In this document: positions 26,162 through 34,135 of the stretch, piece after piece
Layout: each line of letters starts with the position of its first letter
Numbering within the stretch: the first letter of the stretch is position 1
Source: Salsipaludibacter sp963735045
Lineage (GTDB): Bacteria > Actinomycetota > Nitriliruptoria > Nitriliruptorales > Nitriliruptoraceae
Assembly: GCA_963735045.1 (NCBI GenBank)
Contig: CAVTIZ010000003.1
Coordinates: 868,001-932,000 of the forward strand
Direction of reading: 5' to 3'
DNA: 64,000 nucleotides
Translations under genes and position numbers: made by a program
Notes under the pieces: generated by a model
Told to the model about the DNA's origin: nothing
Seen by the model: the letters and a program-made list of their open reading frames with translations, nothing else
The model's database searches: none

Positions 26162-26892
26162 CGGCAGGCCCCGACGCCGCGGGCCCGGCTCCCGGCCCCG
26201 AGGACCCCTCGCGGGTCGTCGCCACGCGGCATCGTGGCATCCCGACCGGCGGCGGGTGGGTGCCCGGTCGCCGCCTCGACGGCACCCGGGCGCCACGTCG
26301 TGCCCGGGACGGCGACCCGCTGGTCGGCGTGCTGGCCCTGCAGGGCGACGTGCACGAGCACCTCGAGGTGCTCGATCGCGTCGGCGCGCGGGCACGGCGA
26401 GTCCGCCGTGTCGAGCACCTGGCCGGGCTCGACGGGATCATCCTGCCGGGTGGGGAGTCCACGACCATCGGCAAGATGCTGGTGCGCTTCGGGCTCATGG
26501 GCCCCCTGCGCGGGGCGGTCGCCGGTGGGCTGGCCACGTTCGGGACCTGCGCGGGGATGATCCTGGTGTCCCGGGAACTCGACCAGGTGTTCGACCAGCC
26601 GCTGGTCGGGGGCCTCGGTGTCCGGACACGGCGCAACGCCTTCGGACGCCAGGTCGACTCCTTCGACACCGCGTTGGCCGTCGCCGGGATCGACGGCGGC
26701 CCGATGGACGTGTCGTTCATCCGTGCGCCGAAGGTCGTGGCCGTGCTCGACGACGACGTCGAGGTCCTGGCCGCCGTCGACGGCGATCCGGTGGTGGTGC
26801 GCCAACGCCACGTCCTGGCGACGTCGTTCCACCCCGAGGTGACGGGTGACGACCGGCTGCACGCGAACTGGGTGGCCACGTTGCGCGCGTGA
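26158..26892 (+). CDS. pdxT: Pyridoxal 5'-phosphate synthase glutaminase subunit
   Basis: 244 residues, class I glutamine amidotransferase that delivers ammonia to PdxS. Triad: Cys131 (GTCAGM), His225 and Glu227 (SFHPEV); PGGESTTIGK at 97-106. The PdxT domain proper starts at about residue 55 (PLVGVLALQGDVHEH), so this protein has a basic, Pro/Gly-rich extension of about 54 residues that usual PdxT proteins of about 190-200 residues lack. The GTG at 26158 is favoured because it overlaps the pdxS stop, but no in-frame start nearer the domain is convincing. Confidence 0.9.
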   Translation: MTAGPDAAGPAPGPEDPSRVVATRHRGIPTGGGWVPGRRLDGTRAPRRARDGDPLVGVLALQGDVHEHLEVLDRVGARARRVRRVEHLAGLDGIILPGGESTTIGKMLVRFGLMGPLRGAVAGGLATFGTCAGMILVSRELDQVFDQPLVGGLGVRTRRNAFGRQVDSFDTALAVAGIDGGPMDVSFIRAPKVVAVLDDDVEVLAAVDGDPVVVRQRHVLATSFHPEVTGDDRLHANWVATLRA

Positions 26893-26931
26893 CGGAGGCG
26901 GTCGGGGTGGAGCCGGGCTGGGGACGGGGGT

Positions 26932-26937
26932 TACCCT
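26932..26937 (+). promoter_or_regulatory. -10 box TACCCT
   Basis: TACCCT lies 43 bases before the yebC ATG. Confidence 0.4.
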
Positions 26938-26979
26938 CGTCGGTCGCAGGAAAACGGCGGCGATCCGAGGACGTGCACC

Positions 26980-27741
26980 ATGGCAGGCCACAGCAAGTGG
27001 GCCAACATCAAGCATCGCAAGGCGCGCCAGGACAAGGCGCGTGGCAAGGAGTTCGGCAAGCTGATCCGCCTGATCGAGGCGGCGGCCCGCGAAGCCGACA
27101 CCTCCGACCCGGAGATGAGCGCGTCGCTGGACATGGCCGTGCAGAAGGCCAAGGACGCCGACGTCCCCAAGGACACCATCGAGCGGGCCTGCAAGCGGGG
27201 CGCCGGTGAACTCGACGACGGCGTCTCCTACGACAGCGGCACCTACGAGGGCTACGCCCCCGGCGGCATCGCCGTGCTCGTCGAGATCCTGACCGACAAC
27301 CGCAACCGCACCGCGTCGGACGTGCGCTCGATCTTCACCCAGGCGGGTGGTTCCCTGGCCGAGCCCGGCGCCGTGTCGTTCCTGTTCTCGCGTCGCGGCC
27401 AGGTGGTGCTCGAGGCCGACGGCATCGACGAGGACGACGTGATGCTGGCCGGCCTGGACGCCGGGCTGGAGGACATCGAGTCCGACGACGGGACCGTGGT
27501 CGCCTGGTCGGCGCCCACCGACGCCAGGGGCCTGCGCAGCGCGCTGGAGGGTGCCGGGATGGTCGTGGTGTCGTCGGGTTCGGTGATGGTGCCGTCGTCG
27601 ACGGTGCCGGTCGACGACGTCGGCGAGGCCACCCGGGTGCTCCGGCTGGTCGACCGTCTCGAGGACAACGACGACGTGCAGGAGGTCTTCGCCAACTACG
27701 ACATCGGCGACGACGTCATGGAGCAGGTCGACCTCGACTGA
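26980..27741 (+). CDS. yebC: YebC/PmpR family regulator
   Basis: 253 residues. The N-terminal signature MAGHSKWANIKHRKARQD and the EGYAPGGIAVLVEILTDNRNRT segment are diagnostic. The family includes DNA-binding regulators, and some members also act on ribosomes paused at proline stretches. Its place directly before ruvC-ruvA-ruvB is conserved in many bacteria. It has its own -10 box. Confidence 0.94.
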   Translation: MAGHSKWANIKHRKARQDKARGKEFGKLIRLIEAAAREADTSDPEMSASLDMAVQKAKDADVPKDTIERACKRGAGELDDGVSYDSGTYEGYAPGGIAVLVEILTDNRNRTASDVRSIFTQAGGSLAEPGAVSFLFSRRGQVVLEADGIDEDDVMLAGLDAGLEDIESDDGTVVAWSAPTDARGLRSALEGAGMVVVSSGSVMVPSSTVPVDDVGEATRVLRLVDRLEDNDDVQEVFANYDIGDDVMEQVDLD

Positions 27742-27834
27742 GCCTGCCGGCCCCGGCGAGCACGTCGGACCGCCTCGCTCCGGTGCCGCCGCCGGGCACC
27801 GCGACGCCTGCTGTCGGTCCCGGGCGCCCGATGC

Positions 27835-27840
27835 TAGGGT
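27835..27840 (+). promoter_or_regulatory. -10 box TAGGGT
   Basis: TAGGGT lies 71 bases before the chosen ruvC start. Confidence 0.4.
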
Positions 27841-27910
27841 GAACACCTGTTCGAACGGCCCGGGCCCCGTCCGTCCCGAGCGTCGCCATCCGACCGCAGG
27901 AGTCCGTCAC

Positions 27911-28549
27911 GTGGGTGCCCGACGACCGGTGCCGCCGCAGGTGCGCGTGGTGGGGATCGATCCGGGGCTGACCCGGTGCGGGGTCGGGGTCGTGGACGGG
28001 CCGGCGTCGCGACCGGTGCACCGCCACCACACCACGATCCGCACCCCGTCCGGCGACGACCTGGCCGATCGGCTCGCGGCCGTCTTCGCCGCGATCGAGG
28101 AGCTCGTCGCGACCTGGCAACCCGACGTGGTGGCGGTCGAACGCGTCCTGTTCTCCAGCAACGTGCGCACGGCCATGGCCACCGGCCAGGCCGCCGGAAT
28201 CGCGTTGCTGGCCGCGGCGCGGGCCGACGTGGCCGTGCGCGAGGTCACCCCGACGCGGATCAAGGCGACCGTGGCCGGCCATGGCGGGGCGGACAAGGAC
28301 GGTGTCGCGCGGATGGTGACCGCCCACCTGCGCCTCGACCAGCAGCCTCGTCCGGCCGACGCCGCCGACGCCCTGGCGGTCGCCCTGACCGGGCTGCTGG
28401 AACACCGGGCCGCGACCATCCGCGGCGGCGACGTGTCCGTCGGTGCCGGGGCACGCGCACCCGCTGGCGCGTCCGGGTCGTGGGAGGACCACGTCGCCGC
28501 GCGTGGACTGCAGGTCGTCGGGGGCACCGCGCCCGAGGACGCATCGTGA
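27911..28549 (+). CDS. ruvC: Holliday junction resolvase RuvC
   Basis: 212 residues. Catalytic acids are Asp17 (GIDPGL), Glu77 (VERVLF), and Asp150/Asp153 (PADAADALA). RuvC cuts Holliday junctions held by RuvAB. The C-terminal tail of about 40 residues after the core is longer than in E. coli. GTG 27911 has AGGAG eight bases upstream; an earlier GTG at 27839 lies inside the -10 box and would add a non-conserved 24-residue leader. The stop overlaps ruvA. Confidence 0.93.
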   Translation: MGARRPVPPQVRVVGIDPGLTRCGVGVVDGPASRPVHRHHTTIRTPSGDDLADRLAAVFAAIEELVATWQPDVVAVERVLFSSNVRTAMATGQAAGIALLAAARADVAVREVTPTRIKATVAGHGGADKDGVARMVTAHLRLDQQPRPADAADALAVALTGLLEHRAATIRGGDVSVGAGARAPAGASGSWEDHVAARGLQVVGGTAPEDAS

Positions 28550-29133
28550 TCGCCCACCTCACCGGCACGGTCGCCCATCGTGACGCGGAGTCCGTGGTCG
28601 TGGACGTGCACGGGGTCGGCTACCTGGTGCGCCTGGCCGACCCCGGTGGCATTCCGCCCGTCGGCCAGGACGTGCACCTGCACACCTCCCAGCAGGTGCG
28701 CGAGGACGCCCTGGACCTGTACGGGTTCCCGTCACGGGCTGGCCTGGCCACCTTCGAACTGTTGATGCGCGCCACCGGTGTGGGACCCAAGCTCGCACTG
28801 GCGGCCCTGCGGACCCACCGGCCCGACACCCTGCGCTCCGCCCTGGTCCACGGCGACGTCGCCACCCTGACCGACGTCCCCGGGATCGGCAAGAAGGTCG
28901 CCGAACGGCTCGTCCTGGAACTGCGCGACACCGTGGGTGCGGTCGCCGACGAGGCGCTCCCGACCGCGTCCGGGACCACCCCGGTCGACTCGTCGGCACG
29001 TTCGCAGGCGCGTGAGGCGCTGCAGCAACTGGGCTACCGCGAGAGTGAGATCGCGGCTGCCCTCGCCGACGCGCCGGCCGACGGCGCCGTCGAGGACCTG
29101 GTCCGCCACGCCCTGCGACAGGCGGTGCGGTGA
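28546..29133 (+). CDS. ruvA: Holliday junction DNA helicase subunit RuvA
   Basis: 195 residues. N-terminal OB domain (IAHLTGTVAHR, VHGVGYLV), two helix-hairpin-helix motifs (MRATGVGPKLALAAL near 75-89 and VPGIGKKVAERLVLEL near 110-125), and a C-terminal RuvB-binding domain (EALQQLGYRESEI). RuvA binds four-way junctions and loads RuvB. GTG overlaps ruvC and its stop overlaps ruvB. Confidence 0.95.
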   Translation: MIAHLTGTVAHRDAESVVVDVHGVGYLVRLADPGGIPPVGQDVHLHTSQQVREDALDLYGFPSRAGLATFELLMRATGVGPKLALAALRTHRPDTLRSALVHGDVATLTDVPGIGKKVAERLVLELRDTVGAVADEALPTASGTTPVDSSARSQAREALQQLGYRESEIAAALADAPADGAVEDLVRHALRQAVR

Positions 29134-30176
29134 CCGGCAACGCGTCCACCGGCCCCGACGACGACGTCCTGGGATCCGGCGCGCTGCCGGGTGAGGACCG
29201 GGTCGATGCGTCCCTGCGACCCCGGCGCCTCGACCAGTTCGTGGGCCAGCCACGTGTGCGCCGCCAGCTCGACGTCGTGATCCGGGGCGCCCTGGCGCGG
29301 GACGCGCCGGTCGACCATGTGCTGCTGTCGGGCCCACCCGGGCTCGGCAAGACCTCGCTGGCCGCGATCATCGCCACCGAGGTGGGCGCGTTCCTGCGCA
29401 CGACCTCGGGTCCGGCGCTGGAACGTCCGGGCGACCTGGCCGCCATCCTGACCAACCTCGAGCCCGGGGACGTGCTGTTCGTCGACGAGATCCATCGTCT
29501 CCCGCGAACCGTCGAGGAGGTCCTGTACCCGGCGATGGAGGACTTCCAGCTCGACCTGGTGGTGGGCAAGGGCCCGGCCGCGCGGTCGATCCGGTTGGAG
29601 CTGCCCCACTTCACCCTGGTCGGGGCCACCACCCGGACCGGCCTGATCGCCAACCCGCTGCGTGATCGCTTCGGGTTCTCCGCCCACCTCGACTACTACG
29701 ACACCGACGACCTGCAGTCGATCGTGTCGCGGTCGGCCGGGCTGCTGGACATCCCGGTGACCGCTGCCGGCGCGGCCGAGATCGCCCGGCGGTCGCGGGG
29801 GACCCCGCGCATCGCCAACCGGCTGCTGCGTCGCGTGCGCGACTTCGCCGAGGTGGAGGGGGACGGGGCGGTGGATGCCCCGGTCGCCCGCGAGGCGCTC
29901 GCCGTCTTCGACGTCGACGAGGTCGGCCTGGACCGGCTGGACCGGCGCGTGCTCGAGGCCCTGGTGACCCGTTTCGAGGGCGGTCCGGTCGGGTTGGCGA
30001 CCCTGGCCACGTCGGTGGGTGAGGAGGCGGACACGGTCGAGGACACCGTGGAGCCGTTCCTGCTCCAACTCGGCTTCCTCCAGCGCACACCACGCGGTCG
30101 GGTCGCCACCGCGGCCGGTCGCACCCACGTCGGGGCCAGTCCCACGGAATCGACCCTGTTCGACCCGACGCGGTGA
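29130..30176 (+). CDS. ruvB: Holliday junction branch-migration ATPase RuvB
   Basis: 348 residues, AAA+ motor. Walker A GPPGLGKT (68-75), Walker B LFVDEIHR, sensor 1 ATTRTG, arginine finger region LRDRFGF, and a C-terminal winged helix with RTPRGRVATAAGRTH. It drives branch migration with RuvA. GTG start in the ruvA stop completes a fully coupled ruvC-ruvA-ruvB operon. Confidence 0.97.
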   Translation: MTGNASTGPDDDVLGSGALPGEDRVDASLRPRRLDQFVGQPRVRRQLDVVIRGALARDAPVDHVLLSGPPGLGKTSLAAIIATEVGAFLRTTSGPALERPGDLAAILTNLEPGDVLFVDEIHRLPRTVEEVLYPAMEDFQLDLVVGKGPAARSIRLELPHFTLVGATTRTGLIANPLRDRFGFSAHLDYYDTDDLQSIVSRSAGLLDIPVTAAGAAEIARRSRGTPRIANRLLRRVRDFAEVEGDGAVDAPVAREALAVFDVDEVGLDRLDRRVLEALVTRFEGGPVGLATLATSVGEEADTVEDTVEPFLLQLGFLQRTPRGRVATAAGRTHVGASPTESTLFDPTR

Positions 30177-30213
30177 CCACGCCGGCTCATCGTCGCCGGT
30201 CAGCGCGTCCGGT

Positions 30214-30219
30214 AGCCTG
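30214..30219 (+). promoter_or_regulatory. -10 box TAGCCT for yajC-secDF
   Basis: TAGCCT in the ruvB-yajC gap. The predicted transcript would start around 30226, immediately before a hairpin. Confidence 0.45.
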
Positions 30220-30225
30220 ACGACG

Positions 30226-30395
30226 ATCCGCGCGCCTCGAGGTGCGCGGCGTCGCCGCGCCACGACGGGCGCCACCCGTTGTCACCGTCGTCGCGTCCTC
30301 GGCCTGCGTCGGCCTCCCGCCCCGCACGTCCCACGGCGGCTCCGCCGTGCCGCATGGCCGCCACCCACACCCGTCCCCGACCCCACGAGTCAGCC
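30226..30395 (+). promoter_or_regulatory. Structured 5' leader of yajC-secD-secF
   Basis: The predicted leader is about 170 bases long. It begins with a near-perfect hairpin (CCGCGC ... GCGCGG round CCTCGAGG, 30229-30250) and contains a second stable hairpin with arms CACGGCGG and CCGCCGTG (30332-30349). Leaders elsewhere in the window are mostly much shorter. No known riboswitch class is recognised. Confidence 0.35.
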
Positions 30396-30935
30396 ATGTA
30401 CGTCCTCGCGCAACAGGGTTCGATGAGTTCGCTCCTGAGCCTGTGGCCGATCCTGGCCGTCGGGGCGGTGTTCTGGTTCCTGGTGATCCGCCCGCAACGA
30501 ACACGCCAGAAGGAGCGCGAGTCGATGCTCCAGGAGGTGACCGTGGGGGCCGAGGTCGTGACCATCGGCGGACTGTTCGGCGAGGTCGAGGCGATCGACG
30601 ACGAGTGGGTGGACCTGCTGGTCAGCGAGGACGTGGTCCTGCGGTACTCCCGCTCGGCCATCGGACGCCTCGCCACGGCCGAGGACCAGGCGACCCTGGA
30701 GGCGTTCGCCGGTGGCGAGTCCGCAACCGACGACCCGATCGACGACGACCCGCTCGCCGACGACCCGCTCGACGACGAGTTCGCCGACGACGACCACGCC
30801 GGGGACCCGCTCGCCGCCGACGGGGCGAGCGACCCGGTCCTCGGCGGGCCGGTGGACGAGGGCCGTGACCAAGCCGGTCGCGAGGGCCAGTGGCCCGACG
30901 GCGACGCGTCCGAGGCCGAGCGACGCGACGGCTGA
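30396..30935 (+). CDS. yajC: Preprotein translocase subunit YajC
   Basis: 179 residues. One membrane helix (about 13-31) followed by the YajC domain with RPQRTRQKERESML and VGAEVVTIGGLFGEVEAID. The last 75 residues are an Asp-rich, low-complexity tail (DDDPLADDPLDDEF) not found in short YajC proteins. YajC associates with SecDF in protein export. It is followed by secD after 114 bases. A later ATG at 30423 would remove nine residues; the first is kept because the helix is complete either way. Confidence 0.9.
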   Translation: MYVLAQQGSMSSLLSLWPILAVGAVFWFLVIRPQRTRQKERESMLQEVTVGAEVVTIGGLFGEVEAIDDEWVDLLVSEDVVLRYSRSAIGRLATAEDQATLEAFAGGESATDDPIDDDPLADDPLDDEFADDDHAGDPLAADGASDPVLGGPVDEGRDQAGREGQWPDGDASEAERRDG

Positions 30936-31049
30936 GCCCCGCCGTCCGCGCCGGGCACCGACCGCGACCGCCCGCCACGCGGCCGGCCGCCCCGGAACCC
31001 GACGCGCCGCACGACGTACCCGCAGCATCTCGAGGATTCAGGACCTGAC

Positions 31050-32981
31050 GTGACTCGCAACTCCATGTGGACTTCCCTGATCGCCATCCTGGTGGCGACC
31101 GGGGTCTCGATCGCCGGGCTGGCCCTGGGGGCCCGTCCGCGTCTCGGACTCGACCTGCAGGGCGGCATCTCGGCGGTCTACACCCCGGTGTTCGACACCG
31201 ATGTCGAGCTGTCCGACGCCGAGGTCGACGAGGCGCTGGACCAGACCATCACCGTCATCCGCAACCGCATCGACTCGTTGGGCGTGGCCGAGCCCGAGAT
31301 CTCGCGGCTGGGCAACGACATCAACGTCCAGCTGCCCGGCGTCGCGGATGCCGACCGTGCCAACGCGATCATCGGACGGACCGCCCAGCTGACGTTCTGG
31401 CCGGTCCAGGAGCTGCTGGTCCCGGGCCTGCCCGGCTACACCGACACCGAGCCCTGCATCGTCCAGGAGACCGACGCGAACGGCGACCTGCTGTACGCGC
31501 CGAACCCGGAGCGACCGCAACCCGAGGACGGCGTCGTCTGCGGGTCGCTGAACCTCGACCAGTCCGACCCCGGCGACACGCCCTCCGAGGGTGCCACCGA
31601 CCAGGTCGTCGACGAGACCGAGCCGGCCGACGGCGACAGTGGTGCAGCGACACCCGCCCCCTCAGAACCCGCCCCGTCCGAACCCGCCCCCTCCGAGCCC
31701 GATCCGTCCGAGCCCGAGTCGGACACCGCCACCGAATCGGCCGGTCGGGCGGCCGCCGACGTCGTCGCGGTGGTCGCGGCCCAGGACGCCACGACCAGCG
31801 AGGCGCCCGCCCCCACCACGACCCCCGCCCCCGACCAGGCCACGCCCGCCCCGGCCGACACCGCCACGCCCGCTCCCGCCGACACCGCCTCGCCCGCTCC
31901 CGCCGACAGCGCGTCGCCGGCACCCACCGACCTGCCCACCGAGGTCCAGACCATCAACCCCGAGGACATCGACGACGGGCTGCCGGCCGACGCACCGCGT
32001 CCGGTCAAGTACGCCGTGGGGGAGCCTCCCACCAACGAGTCCGGGGACCCGCTGGCCGGTGACGACATCGAGGACGCCGAGGCGGCCCTGCTCGGCCAGG
32101 AGTTCGGCGTGTCGCTGGACTTCGACGAGGACGGGTCCGCGGCCTTCCAGGCGGCCACCGCACAGCTCGCCTGCGAGCGCGACCAGGGCCAGCCCGGCCA
32201 GCTCGCCATCGTGCTGGACGGGTTCGTGGAGTCCGCGCCGACGATGAACCCCGACGTGGCCTGCGACGAGGGCATCGCCGGCGGCGCCAGCATCACCACC
32301 GGTGACCAGGACAGCGCCGAGAACCTCGCCCTGGTCCTGCGTGCCGGTGCGCTGCCCATCACCCTGGAGCCCGCGACCTTCGAGACCGTGTCCCCGACGC
32401 TGGGTGCCACCTCGCTGCAGAGCGGTCTGATCGCCGGACTCGTCGGCCTGCTGTTGGTCGGCCTGTACCTGCTGTGGTTCTACCGCGGGCTGGGTGCCAT
32501 CGCGATCGGTGCCCTGCTGGTGTTCGGATCCCTGGTGATGGGCGTGATCACGCTCATGGGCCGCTTCGGGTTCGCCCTGACCCTGGCGGGCGTGGCCGGG
32601 ATCATCGTGTCCGTCGGCATCACGGCGGACTCGTCCATCATCTACTTCGAACGCATCCGTGACGAAGTGGCGGTCGGCAAGACCACCCGATTGGCCGTGA
32701 GCCGGGGCTTCGACGCCGCGTTCCGGACCAACCTGTCGGGCAACACCGTGACCCTGGTCGCCGCCCTGATCCTGTACTTCCTCGCCGTGGGGCCGGTGCG
32801 TGGCTTCGCCTTCACCCTGGGCCTGTCGACGCTGCTGGACCTGATCATCATGTGGGCGTTCACCCGCTCGGTGGTCGGGCTCGCGGTGTTCCGCGGCAAG
32901 CTCGGGCCGTCCATCCGCAAGCGGCAGGCAGCGGTCGCGCCGACCGCCGCAGCCGGCTCGACCCCGGGAGGTGTCGCATGA
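31050..32981 (+). CDS. secD: Protein translocase subunit SecD
   Basis: 643 residues. N-terminal helix (9-28), the LGLDLQGGI motif (33-41), a periplasmic P1 domain, and five C-terminal membrane helices with TADSSIIYFERIRDE. SecD with SecF uses the proton motive force to pull exported proteins out of SecYEG. Between about residues 165 and 320 the P1 domain is interrupted by an acidic then Pro/Ala/Ser/Thr-rich insert, including three 8-residue repeats (ADTATPAP type). GTG start; secF overlaps the stop. Confidence 0.94.
   Translation: MTRNSMWTSLIAILVATGVSIAGLALGARPRLGLDLQGGISAVYTPVFDTDVELSDAEVDEALDQTITVIRNRIDSLGVAEPEISRLGNDINVQLPGVADADRANAIIGRTAQLTFWPVQELLVPGLPGYTDTEPCIVQETDANGDLLYAPNPERPQPEDGVVCGSLNLDQSDPGDTPSEGATDQVVDETEPADGDSGAATPAPSEPAPSEPAPSEPDPSEPESDTATESAGRAAADVVAVVAAQDATTSEAPAPTTTPAPDQATPAPADTATPAPADTASPAPADSASPAPTDLPTEVQTINPEDIDDGLPADAPRPVKYAVGEPPTNESGDPLAGDDIEDAEAALLGQEFGVSLDFDEDGSAAFQAATAQLACERDQGQPGQLAIVLDGFVESAPTMNPDVACDEGIAGGASITTGDQDSAENLALVLRAGALPITLEPATFETVSPTLGATSLQSGLIAGLVGLLLVGLYLLWFYRGLGAIAIGALLVFGSLVMGVITLMGRFGFALTLAGVAGIIVSVGITADSSIIYFERIRDEVAVGKTTRLAVSRGFDAAFRTNLSGNTVTLVAALILYFLAVGPVRGFAFTLGLSTLLDLIIMWAFTRSVVGLAVFRGKLGPSIRKRQAAVAPTAAAGSTPGGVA
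31854..31925 (+). repeat. 24-bp coding tandem repeat x3 in secD
   Basis: Three units encode ADTATPAP, ADTASPAP and ADSASPAP in the low-complexity insert of SecD. Confidence 0.7.
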
Positions 32982-34015
32982 AGCGCCTGACGATCGACAT
33001 CATCGGCAACATGCGTCGTTGGGGGATCCTGTCGGCGGTGCTCGTGGTGGTGTCCCTGGGTGCCCTCGGCCTGCGTGGGCTCGACCTGTCCATCGACTTC
33101 GTCGGGGGTTCCTCCTACGTCCTCGAGGGCATCGACGATGGCGTGACCGCGGTCGACATCGAGGACGCGGCCACCGGCGAGGGCGCCATCGACGTCCGCG
33201 TCCAGCTCGTCACGGGCGAGGACGGCGAGGGTGGCGCGCTGGTGCGGATGGGCCAGCTCGAACCGGGCTCGGACCAGAGCGAGGCCGTCGAGGCCGCACT
33301 GGTCGACGTGACCGGGGCCGACACCGTCGACGAGTCCTTCGTGGGTCCGTCGTGGGGCCGGCGCATCTCGGTCAAGGCCCTGCAGGCCCTGATCGTGTTC
33401 CTGATCGCGATCCTGATCTACATCACGATCCGCCTGCAGCTCAAGATGGCCGTCGTCGCCATCGTCACGTTGATGCACGACCTGATCGTGACGATCGGCA
33501 TCTACGCCCTGTTCGGCTTCCCGGTGAGCCCCAACACGGTGATCGCGCTGCTGACCATCCTCGGGTATTCGCTCTACGACACCGTCGTGGTGTTCGACCG
33601 CGTGCTCGAGAGCGAACCGCACCTGGGTGAGCCCGGGCGCCGCACGTACTACCAGTTGATCAACACCTCGCTGAACGAGGTCTTGTGGCGGTCCCTGAAC
33701 ACCTCGATCACGTCGCTGCTGCCCGTGTTCTCGCTGCTGGTGTTCGGATCGCAGCTGCTGGGTGCGACGACCCTGCGCGACCTCGCGCTCGCGCTGTTCA
33801 TCGGCATGGCCCTGGGCGTGTACTCCTCGCTGTTCGTGGCCGGCCCGCTGCTGGCGTGGTGGCGAGGCCGTGAGCCCGCCATGGTCAAGCAGGCCCAGCA
33901 GTACGGCGGCCTCGACGCGCCGGAGATCGTGGCGCCCGACGTCGCCGCCGTCGAGGCCTCGCGCCGGCCCGTGACCAGCAGCTACGTCCGTGGCCCCGGG
34001 CGGCGCCGCCCCTAG
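32978..34015 (+). CDS. secF: Protein translocase subunit SecF
   Basis: 345 residues, six membrane helices and an external P1 domain. Signatures are LSIDFVGGSSYVLE near the N-terminus, GRRISVKALQALIVFLI, and the SecF form of the fourth-helix motif GYSLYDTVVVFDRVLE. ATG overlaps the secD stop (ATGA), giving coupled 1:1 synthesis. In many actinobacteria apt follows secF; here the next gene is rel. Confidence 0.95.
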   Translation: MKRLTIDIIGNMRRWGILSAVLVVVSLGALGLRGLDLSIDFVGGSSYVLEGIDDGVTAVDIEDAATGEGAIDVRVQLVTGEDGEGGALVRMGQLEPGSDQSEAVEAALVDVTGADTVDESFVGPSWGRRISVKALQALIVFLIAILIYITIRLQLKMAVVAIVTLMHDLIVTIGIYALFGFPVSPNTVIALLTILGYSLYDTVVVFDRVLESEPHLGEPGRRTYYQLINTSLNEVLWRSLNTSITSLLPVFSLLVFGSQLLGATTLRDLALALFIGMALGVYSSLFVAGPLLAWWRGREPAMVKQAQQYGGLDAPEIVAPDVAAVEASRRPVTSSYVRGPGRRRP

Positions 34016-34029
34016 CCGGGTCGCGTGCA

Positions 34030-34057
34030 CCGACCCCCGCAGGCCGCGTGAGGTCGG
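34030..34057 (+). terminator. Terminator hairpin after secF
   Basis: CCGACC (34030-34035) pairs with GGTCGG (34052-34057), and an inner CGC/GCG pair tightens the loop. It starts 14 bases after the secF stop. Confidence 0.5.
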
Positions 34058-34103
34058 GGCGTGGGGCCACGGCCCGATGGTCGGAACGCCAGACGGCGGT
34101 TGT

Positions 34104-34109
34104 TACGCT
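34104..34109 (+). promoter_or_regulatory. -10 box TACGCT for rel
   Basis: TACGCT (within TTACGCT) lies 26 bases before the preferred TTG start of rel. Confidence 0.4.
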
Positions 34110-34135
34110 GTGGGGAACCACCGGGGTCCGAAGGG

